DNA of 64,000 bases from the NCBI GenBank assembly GCA_031841125.1, contig JAJSSI010000021.1, forward strand, positions 128,877-192,876, written 5' to 3'. The stretch is from Acanthococcus lagerstroemiae. Its lineage: Eukaryota; Arthropoda; Insecta; Hemiptera; Eriococcidae. Under the pieces are notes generated by a model. The model searched no databases. It saw nothing but the letters and a program-made list of their open reading frames with translations, and was not told the DNA's origin. A program made the position numbers and the translations under genes. The stretch's first letter is position 1. Each line of letters opens with the position of its first letter. Positions 56,901-64,000 of this stretch are shown here, one piece after another.

Positions 56901-57868
56901 CAATTTACTTACTTTTGTACGTAGACGATATGCTGGTGTGTGGAGCCAATTTAGAACAGTTGGAGCAGTTGAAGTTAAAATTGGCTACAGAGTTTAAAAT
57001 GAAAGATCTTGGTGAATGTACGAAGTTTTTGGGTTTGAAGGTTAATTATGACAGAGAAAATGGAAAACTGAGCATTGACCAGGAAGAATTGATTGTAAAG
57101 ATTGCAAAACGTTTCAACGTTGAGGAAACGAAGAGGGTCGAGACCCCGATGGAAAAGGGATTGAGTTTGACTTTGAATACTAATCCAATGAAAGTAACAA
57201 AGCTGCCGTACAAGGAATTGTTAGGATGTATGATGTATGTCATGATTGGTTCTAGACCCGACATCTGTTTCTCCGTTAGTTTTTTTGGCGCGTTTCAGCA
57301 GAGCCCTACAGATGAGCATTTTTGTTATCTAATGAGAGTTCTGAAGTATCTGAAAAGCACAGCTTCAAGGAAGTTGATTTTTGAACCAAATGAGGAGAAA
57401 ATGGTTGTGTATGCTGATGCCGATTGGGCTAACTGTAAGGATACTCGAAAATCTGTTTCTGGTTTTTGTTTTAAAATTCATAACTGTATGGTGAGCTGGG
57501 CTAGCAGGAAGCAATCGTTGGTGGCTTTGTCAACAACGGAGGCTGAACTTTTGTCATTGGCAAGTGCTTTAAGCGAACTGCTGTGGATGAAAAGGCTGTT
57601 TGTGGATTTGGGTTTAGAAATGTCGGAGCCTATTGAGGTAAATGAGGATAATTTGAGCTGTATCAGACTGGTGAATGGGGGTGACAATGCTGGAAAACGT
57701 ACCAAACATATTGATGTCAAGTATTTCTTTGTTCGTAACTTAGTGGCTGAAAAAGTCATTAAACTCATTTACTGTGAATCTGGTGATCAACTCGCCGATA
57801 TTTTTACTAAATCATTAAGTAAGTTTCGTTTTGAAAATTTGATAAATGAAATACCTTTAAGAAAATGA
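53951..57868 (+). CDS. Copia Gag-Pol polyprotein, 1305 residues, uninterrupted
   Basis: Gag (about 1-330) has a UBN2-type domain and three CCHC knuckles near residues 228-241, 251-264 and 285-298. The protease active site is near Asp340 in the block LDSASVDH, a variant of the usual D[ST]G with Ala in place of Gly. The pre-integrase HHCC-type region includes WHKRLAHLN and CESCIHGK. The integrase triad is Asp533, Asp596 and Glu632, spaced DD35E. The reverse transcriptase has YVDDM with Asp992-Asp993. RNase H follows with YADADW near 1155 and the TTEAE block. All domains are in copia order (integrase before reverse transcriptase) and in one frame. ATG codons at 53951 and 53954 both begin the frame; either could be the start. 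Confidence 0.97.
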   Translation: MMSASEKVEMSIKNFLKVSRPFDGTNFANWRTRILSMLELAEVLETVSEEVPQEPQQRSWSKKNTKAKCIIMQNIADSHLSYCTDQKYARDIMQELEKVFMKSDMPTQMYARRKILGLKIGENNMDKHLQLFEDALRELRVAGAEVSELEAVSYMLWTLSEAEEYKTQVQIIESTPKEQLTLSFAKQQLLTYSKKIKQQKDVQPSASDTKKNESVVMKVSHNSNKVRCNTCKKLGHFAKNCYLNTNKKGIKCHNCDKLGHVAKFCHMNNNTNNAFTGNKNFSSVKCHNCGRQGHIAKNCRQVNVVSESDVAVAFAVTRADEERLVNSVVENIEESEFSLDSASVDHIVGNENYLTDAIELKMPVKFKVAKTDQIIEATKIGKIRFKMRHGLGEIKNVYFAKDLTSNLLSVSHITDNSNYDIVFKRKNVLFVDSFLQKVVLVAQRRGQLYKLRIRIVAGSGEVNSVSDCNPEILWHKRLAHLNFCDLSKLKEKLNLSKVDKFFCESCIHGKQTKEAFYRNASRAKSPLELVHSDVVGPISPVSYDNKSYFVTFLDDYSHFCVVYPLSAKSQVFEKFKEFHAYATNHFGVPMKCLRSDNGGEYINANMSVFCKEKGIVMQTSMPFRPQQNGRAERMNRTLIERARTSLLESTLGSEFWTEAVQYAAYSVNRSPTVDGIIPASLWFNKEVDYTKLRVFGCDGFMLKNKVNSKFDSKSEKLKFVGYAPAGYRLLDERTKKISLSRDVKFKESTEDSVNKQESCNTFGEIDLENIENIRIESFEPEIKCIYSVDSFIEQVPQSVEEAKKSSEWSEWKGAMHRELSAIKENDSWEIVERPKGEKVLSYRWVFRKKECSGVDRFKARLVVRGCESKGILDYNEVYSPVAKITTLRSLLAISCKRKYHIHQLDVCNAFLNGELCEKVYMQVPDELEVEGKNLVCRLKKALYGLKQAPKAWNRRIDTFLTQLGFRRSQNDNCLYIFKQNGCLPIYLLLYVDDMLVCGANLEQLEQLKLKLATEFKMKDLGECTKFLGLKVNYDRENGKLSIDQEELIVKIAKRFNVEETKRVETPMEKGLSLTLNTNPMKVTKLPYKELLGCMMYVMIGSRPDICFSVSFFGAFQQSPTDEHFCYLMRVLKYLKSTASRKLIFEPNEEKMVVYADADWANCKDTRKSVSGFCFKIHNCMVSWASRKQSLVALSTTEAELLSLASALSELLWMKRLFVDLGLEMSEPIEVNEDNLSCIRLVNGGDNAGKRTKHIDVKYFFVRNLVAEKVIKLIYCESGDQLADIFTKSLSKFRFENLINEIPLRK

Positions 57869-58126
57869 CCAATGTGTGTTTTGTTTCACATGTCCTAAAA
57901 TTAAGTTGTCATTTTGTCATTTGATAATTGAGTTTCATCTTTATATATATATGTGTACATTGTTTTCTTTGTTATGAAAAAATTTGTTTAAATGAAATCT
58001 TGCTTTGAAATTTCTAATGGTTATAATGTAACTGCTGAATTGTCATTTTGTATTATGTATCACATACTTATATTGTAAGTTGTTTGTTCAGATTTAAAAT
58101 GTAGGTTGAATTTGTAGGTGTGTGCG

Positions 58127-58139
58127 GTTTGAGGGGGGG
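58127..58139 (+). promoter_or_regulatory. Polypurine tract of the copia element
   Basis: TTTGAGGGGGGG directly before the TG of the 3' LTR at 58140. This is the expected position of the primer for plus-strand DNA synthesis. Confidence 0.8.
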
Positions 58140-58380
58140 TGTTAAAAGTATCAAGTTAAGTATGGGCTGTTCGGTTCTTAATCGTGACTGCAAACCGCTC
58201 ACACCACATGTATGCACATGTAGCTTGTGCCGAATCGTTTTTTAGAGAAAGTTTTCCATGATAACGTTTTTTGCTCGAGATGTTTCAGTTTTTTAAAAAG
58301 GGCACTGTAAAAATGGTTATGAATAATAAAGTGTAAATTTTATGTCAAAGTGGTTAATTTTAGAGCAGTAAATGTTCACA
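58140..58380 (+). repeat. 3' LTR of the copia element
   Basis: 241 bp, same length and ends as the 5' LTR. It is followed by the TCCAA target duplication at 58381-58385. Confidence 0.95.
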
Positions 58381-58683
58381 TCCAAAAGCCGAAAAAAATA
58401 ATTTGTGGTTCTGTGAATTTTAATGCTGATTTTCATGTTGTTTGTTTTTTGAAAATTATTATCAATATTCAAGCTAATGTTTTTGGTGACAGGTAAGACA
58501 TATTAATTGAATATTTTCTATCTTATGCATGTTTCATACAAAGCTAATTATTAAGAGAAGGAGAATTAAATGATCTTTCTTTAAAAATAGGGGTCTAGGA
58601 TGGTCTGGACAATCTTGTGGTAGGATGTTTTGGACAAAATTTTTCTTATCATAATTTGTTCAAATATTGTGTTTAGATGGAAA

Positions 58684-60773
58684 ATGCCGCAATTTTACAA
58701 GCGAAAAGAAGGTGCTAAAGCACGAGTACCAATTGACAAGGTGGCTGTTTCCATGGCTATTCAAGAATACTTCCAACCAGCGGAATCCGATTCCAATCCT
58801 AAGCTCAGTTTATGTAATTTGGCAGAAAAATATGGTTTAAAAAAGTCACCGCTTGATCTAAGGATTCAGAAAATAAAAAAAAGCCAAGAATCTTCACAAA
58901 ATGGTACTACGACAGTCTGAATCGATCAAAGTACAGTATTAATCAAATATTTTCATATGATGAAGAAGTTGCCTTGAGAGATTATGCTCTGTATGCGTGC
59001 AAGCTGTTTTATGGATTAACACCAGTCAAACTACGAAAATTAGCTAATACGTATGCAGTTATCCTGAAACGAAGCGTCCCACAAAAATGGACAGATGAAA
59101 AGAGAGCATCTATTGCATGGTATAAAGGCTTTATGCACCGGTACCCTACTCTATCTTTACGAAAACCAGAAAACACCAGCCTAGCTCGTATCCGCGCGTT
59201 GAATAAGGAGACTGTGATCTGTTTCTTCGATAATTATCGTGACCTTCGGATGAAGTTCAACTTTCCTAAACATCGAATTTTCAACTTTGACAAATCTGGT
59301 ATTTCTACAGTGCTGTCTTCGCCGAAAGTAATTGCTCTGAAAGGACAAAAGCAAGTAGGGCAGATGACATCTGCTGAAAGAGGGCCGCAGCTTACAATTG
59401 GAGGATTCATAAACGCAATAGGGCAATTTCTTCCACCAGTGTATGTTTTTCCAGACTATTCGCGAAGCAGAAAGAATGGTCCTGTCCAAACTGATCCAGT
59501 AACTGGAGAAAAATATGTCGTGGGAGCTCCAGAAAATAGTTTGGGTCTTTATTCAAAACGCGGATGGATGACGATTGAATTGTTTTTAATCGTACTGCAA
59601 CATTTTCAAAAATACACACACGCTAGCTGCGAGAATTGAGTTCTTTTACTGCTTAATAATCACTCGTCTCACTGCGCTTTGGAAAGTCTGAAATATGCCA
59701 AAGAAAATGGAATTGAATTGTTGACTTTTCCGCCTCATCTAACACACAGACTTCAACCACTCGACGTTAGGGTATTCAGACCTTTTAAAGCCTTGCTGAA
59801 ACACACTATTAAAGATGTAATTGATGATTCCAAATCAGTTCTTGACCTCGCTGCAGTTGCTAAGCTCTCTACGCAGCCATTTCTACGCGCCTTTACTCCC
59901 GTCAACATCTTAAATGCCTTCAAAAAATCTGGTATTTCACCAGTTAATTGTCTAGTCTTCAGTGATGTTCTTTTGGAAATGGATAAAAATACAGAAAACG
60001 ATGCTCTGGTGACTCCTGTATCAGGTGCAGATGCTGTAAATTTATCAGTTTCTTGGAACGAAACCCAACTAGTTGAAGAAAATGACTCGCCTGTAGTTGG
60101 AATTGTACCTCAGAATCCCAGTGCATCTACGAGTAATTACGACTTACTCAATTCTATCGAACATTTATCACCTGTTAAACCAGTTACTTCAAATAGAGCT
60201 GGTAAAAGTACTTGCTTAACTTCAACACCTGAGATAAAAAGTAAAGGGGCAAAGAAAGCAGAAAAATATTATAAAGAAGAACGCCAAAAAGAAAAAAAAA
60301 ATTAAGCAAGTAAAAAAGAATTTAAATTTTGCCCAGAAGAAGAAGATTGCTCCTACGCTTACCCCAAGCACGTCTACACTAAGCACAACTACAGGTGATT
60401 AAAATGAGCTCCCTTTTCTTTTTTTTTTGTTACAGTGGTATCATATTAAATTGTACCGATTTTTTCAGATGTCAATTGTTTAAAAGAAGTAGCAGTTGGC
60501 GATTGGCTAGTTGTTGGATTCCCTATTCCCGAAAGAAATCAAATCAGAAAATATGTATGCCGAATGATCAAAGTGAAGAAAGGAAAAATGATTGGTAAAT
60601 TCGTCGGGGTAAAATGTACGAAGAAGGATTTGGGATATATTTACACCTACCCGGATATTCCAGATGTTTCCAGTTTCAAATTCAGCCAAATCGTACAAAA
60701 AATTAAAAAACCATGCCCATATGGCAGATATGGTTTGTTAAAATTCGATATTCACGCTAGCAAACTCGCGTAG
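58684..60773 (+). pseudogene. Tigger-3 transposase, catalytically dead
   Basis: From Met 58684 (MPQFYKRKEGAK) a helix-turn-helix N terminus runs to about 58905. A frame change near 58905 leads to the segment 58940-59636, with a CENP-B-type DNA-binding block (ALYACKLFYGLTPVKLRKLA, WYKGFMHRYP) and the first catalytic position in FNFDKSG. A TGA at 59637-59639 then interrupts, and the next codons read VLLLLNNHSSH, where the family has a catalytic Asp at the first Asn. The third Asp survives in QPLDVRVF (59760-59783). The C-terminal region continues to 60305. An exon from 60469 to 60773 carries the final small domain with GYIYTYP. Frameshift, stop and Asp-to-Asn change each abolish activity. Confidence 0.88.
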
Positions 60774-60799
60774 GTAAACTCTTGTTGTAAAGTAATGAA

Positions 60800-61103
60800 A
60801 TAAAATTAAGAAAAATAATTTTTACGATTTATTTCGTAAGAAAACGAGGGGAAAAAACGATGTCCATAGTATCCTTCTGCCTTGTCCAGACCATCCTACA
60901 CTATAGGATGGTCTGGACAAAAATAATACTTTATAGAAAAATTAATTATGGACAAATTTGAACGTAAGGGACCATGACAAGTACACCTAAACATAAGAAA
61001 AAGGTTGAAGTTTTTGGGGGTTATACTAGGATAATTCTAAGTATTACTCAAACTGAATAAATTGAAAAATAAAAAAACTGTTCAGACCATCCTACCTCTC
61101 CCC
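60800..61103. repeat. Right subterminal region of Tigger-3 with inverted iterons
   Basis: TTGTCCAGACCATCCTA and its complement TAGGATGGTCTGGACAA lie back to back at about 60886-60920, and another copy ends the element near 61078-61095. The counterpart at the transposase gene's 5' side has direct copies near 58596 and 58618. These repeated 16-mers are probable transposase-binding sites. Confidence 0.7.
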
Positions 61104-63232
61104 TAAGTCCGACATACACGGTTTTCATTCTCAATCAAATCAGCTGTAATGCGACTTACGAGTATTTTTAAGTAATACAGTGATAAGATTTTGTTGACCG
61201 TATTTTCGTTCATTATTGGTGCAACCGGTAAGAGCACACAATGATCGAATGATTACTTAATTAATGCAATAATCATTACGGAAACCAATAACATTATAAT
61301 GCCTAGTTATTACTTATTACGATGAATCGCGGAAAACGAATAATTCAACTGGCACTAAATGGGCAATCTCCACAATGTAAGTACCTACAATACCCAACCA
61401 ATAATTTTCATGATAGCGCGATCATAGCAAATGCTACCAAACCAACACAAGTAAATACACAACGTGATGTGATACACAACAAGCGGGATGTAGCCCGAAC
61501 TACTATATGCTACAGTAGCGCTATTAGAGCGTATGCTAGTACGTATATACGAAAAGAAACCGGAGTTGTGGTAGCCTGAACTACTACGAGCTACAGTAGC
61601 GCTATTAATAGCTTCTGCTAGTAGGTATATATATAAAAAAAAGCTGCGGTGGCTCTGTTAATCTGAGTAGCAAATATTAGCAAAAGCTACTGGTGGTATA
61701 TTTCATATTTATACCGCCCCAGAGTGGACCTACAGTCTGAAGGGGAAACTAGTTCTGAAGTTGAAGACAGAAATTGAAACTAGGGATGAAAATAAGAGGA
61801 GGGCACAAGGGCAGCTAGCCCCCCCCCCCCTCCAAGCATCTATACCAGAGTTGAGAAATTTTAGTAGATGGATCAAAAGTTGGAAAAATCCAACAAGTCA
61901 AGAGGTTTTTTTCAGCTAGTACAAAAATTTTGGTAATGAGGAATTTTAAGTTGAGTCAGTTGCAGTTGGGACTTTATAAATAATTTTTACTCGCCCCACC
62001 CAGAAAAAAATCTGGCGACGCCACTGAGTTTTCTCTAATGAGAAAAGTTGTTCAAAGTTAAATAAGAACTTATGGTGATTCAATTCCACTTCTCCAAAAT
62101 ATAAATGTATATATTTTTTTTCATTTTCCAGTCAGGGGAACACCATCTTGTTTTTACCACAGCCTGTCAGTTCATATTTTTCATGCAGATAATTTCCAAA
62201 GCGATATCGGCTTATTGGTTTAATATGACTGATACAATGATAGATAATGCTGACCTTTAACAAAGTAACCTTGCGTACATCTTTTCTGTGTTTAGGTTTT
62301 CCTCGGGAGTTTTCCCAAACAGTTGGGAAGAATAAATTTCTTTAGCTGTTAAAATTTCGGAGGATTTAAAGCTGGTGAATCGAGTTCCAGCTCCGAGCCA
62401 CCTTCAAGTATGTAGAAGGCTTCAAATTAAAGCTCAGCAGCTTGACTCATGAGCCTGGCGTTCTTAAAGTTTCAGGGTCCCAAAATCTAGAATAGAATTT
62501 CAAACTTCAAATTAACCAATTTCAGAAGCCCACCACACCGTTCATTATGCTTTATGCTTTTATTTGGCACCTGGGAGTTCGGAAACGTCCCTTGAAGCCG
62601 CTCTTGAACTTTCAGACACTGAGTTACGAGGGAAATAATGCTCAATAATGAACAGCCGTTTTTTGTACGCGGCGCCGACGCCAAAATAGTAACACGCAGA
62701 GGACAATGTCTCGCCGCTACCGGTGCTCTTAGCGTTGTTGGAGCTGCCAACAAAGGGCACATCACAGTGCGCCTGCGTGAAACATCATTCCTAGTCGACT
62801 GCATTCGGTTTTCTTGGGATAAGTGATAAGTTAAGGTTACAAATTTTCAAACTTAATGGTACGTTTTGTTTTATTTGCGCTTTGCGGTTGCATTTGAGAT
62901 TGACGTAAGATTTGGTTATAATTAATTGTTCGTGCGTTATTAGTCCAGGAAAAGCAGCGTTTAATTCGGAAAAAATTAGAGACAGGTTTACATGAAGAAT
63001 TTTGAGACTGTGACCCAAAAGCTCGATGATTCACGCGTGTTATGCAGAATTACCTAACCGTGATGTTGGAATGACTCTCAGAAGTTCTTTTAAAGACTCA
63101 AAACCCAAACTTGCACTTCTATTTTAATATTCGATTTTATATCATCCCGATATCTGAGATTAATTAATTTCTAAAACGTGCGGGCACAATCTTTTTGCTA
63201 TTGTTATATTTGAATTTATTGTTTATTTCAGA
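61104..63232. other. Mostly non-coding stretch with small repeats and element ends
   Basis: At 61322 an ATG opens MNRGKRIIQLALNGQSPQ, followed at 61377 by a GTAAGTAC donor. This looks like a small first coding exon, but no continuing exon was identified. A roughly 85-bp unit with GTAGCC.GAACTACTA and CTACAGTAGCGCTATTA occurs twice at 61490-61640. A C run lies at 61820-61832. A hAT-type terminus (complement CAGTGGCGTCGCCAGA) is at 62011-62026 with no partner, so a MITE remnant. A GC-richer patch at 62660-62790 may belong to the promoter of the gene starting at 63233. Confidence 0.45.
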
Positions 63233-63742
63233 ATGTCCTCATTTAAGCGATCAGAAAATTTGGGGAAGTGGGTTCTCATTGAGGAGGAACCAAGCCTCCT
63301 CAACGGGGAAAGACGTACTTTGACTATTATTAACAAAAAATGGATCATTGATCCGAAGAGGAGAACATTCCGCTGGCCGGATGGTTCGTTACGTAGCGGT
63401 ATGGAAAAAATTTCCGATGATGTGGAGCCAGAATCCGATTGGACTGAGGTTGTTTACCGAAAACTCGTATGCTCGAACGGTAATTTTTTCAACACTTGTG
63501 TATAGGCCTACTTTCTCGAGACTGTTGGAACAAATTATTGTCAATTACTTGTACTTCCAGATCGCAAGGGCATAGTGACTATGAAAGAAAAATTGATGCA
63601 AGATGGAAAAGAATGCAGCGAACTAGATACAAGCATAGAAAGCGAGGAAGAGAGAGAATATCGAATATTTACGAAACAACCCGCCTCGAAAAGGGAAGAC
63701 TTCGAAAATCCCTATTCCAAGTCAAAAGCTACCATTTCCTAA
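63233..63742 (+). CDS. 5' coding exons of a gene with a DUF4806-type N-terminal domain
   Basis: The ATG at 63233 follows an acceptor TTTATTTCAG at 63222-63231, so an untranslated first exon lies upstream. The exon runs to 63479 (donor GGTAATT, phase 1) and resumes at 63561 after TTCCAG. The first exon encodes KWVLIEEE, TLTIINKKWIID, FRWPDGS and ESDWTEVVYRKLV, in the order seen at the start of many insect DUF4806 proteins (a small domain with a W....P motif and a final strand). The second exon in phase 1 (RKGIVTMKEKLM, ELDTSIESEEE) fits the acidic region that follows. It reaches a TAA at 63740-63742, so the protein is very short, the splice model is incomplete, or the gene is decayed. The DUF4806 domain itself is not in view. 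Confidence 0.5.
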
Positions 63743-64000
63743 ATCCAGGTACAATGCCTTCCTTTTTTCAAACTTAAATGCGTAGGTACTTTTACTATGG
63801 CCATAGTTCTGGCTTCAGAAGTATATTATATGGCTCTCAACGTCTCGCAGGGCGTTTCTTTGCGAACTGCCATTTTTCGTGAGCCATACGATTAAAGTAA
63901 TTAGCAGAAAAATGTTTGCAGCACACTTGTTCTACAGCCGTCCATGACTAACAGGCCGAAATCCTAATGTCAAAATGTGACAACCCACCATTCCAGCGCT
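63743..64000. other. End of window, nothing recognised
   Basis: AT-rich sequence. An AATCCAGGTACAATG at 63741-63755 resembles a donor site (CAG/GTACAA) and could extend the preceding exon in another frame. No further exon can be identified before the window ends. Confidence 0.4.

Larger units (their letters stand above)
53609..58380 (+). mobile_element. Full-length copia-family LTR retrotransposon, 4772 bp
   Basis: LTRs are 53609-53849 and 58140-58380, both 241 bp, starting TGTTAAAAG and ending GTTCACA. A 5-bp target duplication TCCAA lies at 53604-53608 and 58381-58385. I counted five differences between the LTRs, about 2 percent. A primer-binding site follows the left LTR and a polypurine tract precedes the right LTR. 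One uninterrupted polyprotein gene fills the interior. Structure and open frame suggest it could still be autonomous or was until recently. It lies inside the Tigger-3 element, so it is younger than that insertion. Confidence 0.97.
53454..61103 (+). mobile_element. Tigger/pogo-type element (Tigger-3) containing a nested copia
   Basis: The left end GGGGAGAGGTAGGATGATCT at 53454 and the complement of the right end (GGGGAGAGGTAGGATGGTCT, ending at 61103) form an inverted pair with one mismatch over 20 bp. The right end is followed by TA, the left preceded by TG, possibly a decayed TA duplication. The motif TAGGATGGTCTGGACA or variants recurs at both subterminal regions, including about 53480, 58601, 60891 and 61077. 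The element held a Tigger transposase gene, now broken (58684-60773). Removing the copia element leaves about 2.9 kb, a normal Tigger length. Confidence 0.75.

Noticed and set aside
61322..61579. An 85-codon open frame starting MNRGKRIIQLALNG
   Set aside because: Only the first 18 or so codons before a donor look coding; the rest runs through repeats. Kept only as a possible small first exon.
62487..63034. Minus-strand open frames of 65-105 codons
   Set aside because: No domain, no splice sites; they overlap the probable promoter and 5' region of the gene at 63233.
1..64000. CRISPR arrays, operons, bacterial promoters, rRNA genes
   Set aside because: Nothing of the kind is visible; introns and element types show eukaryotic nuclear DNA.

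Overview
This is eukaryotic DNA from an AT-rich, transposon-packed genome, most likely an insect and possibly a hemipteran. The evidence is spliced genes with small introns, a copia element primed like Drosophila copia, and Tigger, MULE, piggyBac and hAT proteins of the arthropod type. There are no operons, ribosome binding sites or CRISPR arrays. The species assignment is inference. No host gene here can be named with confidence.

Layout. 318-3968 holds the 3' part of a phase-consistent six-exon gene of unknown function. It is followed by relics of a Tigger transposase (6229-8972), a MULE transposase (9250-10180), a minus-strand LTR-retrotransposon end (LTR 11346-11549, integrase 11945-12590) and a minus-strand hAT (13910-15270). 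The block 472-16337 appears again at 19401-38176, almost unchanged. Copy 1 stops at a 500-N gap (16338-16837) inside a minisatellite. Between the copies lie a protein-primed family B DNA polymerase fragment (Polinton/Maverick type, 16839-17858), an array of about 132-bp repeats carrying splice-site-like 24-nt cassettes, and a 12-bp repeat encoding VPNN. Copy 2 differs from copy 1 mainly by a 2900-bp piggyBac element (30588-33487) in a TTAA site that is empty in copy 1. The near identity, gap and polymorphic insertion fit either retained haplotypes in the assembly or a very young tandem duplication.

38177-63232 is unique in this window and consists of nested mobile elements. They are a 661-bp TRIM-like element (39343-40003); a zinc-finger/MULE relic (41854-45077) split by a GC-rich minus-strand LINE fragment with an 11-bp target duplication (45078-48179); a second MULE relic interrupted by a 392-bp hAT MITE with an 8-bp duplication (49225-49616); a minus-strand hAT piece; a CACTA/EnSpm-like fragment joined to a Tigger C terminus (50797-52637); and a Tigger-type element (about 53454-61103) with dead transposase remains, into which an intact 4772-bp copia element has inserted (53609-58380, 5-bp duplication TCCAA). 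The last kilobase (63233-63742) has the first coding exons of another gene whose N-terminal domain resembles those of DUF4806-type insect proteins.

The window therefore records successive insertions rather than a pathway. The only element that looks able to encode all its own functions is the copia element. The strongest unexplained structure is the repeated splice-site-like cassette array at 17900-18905.
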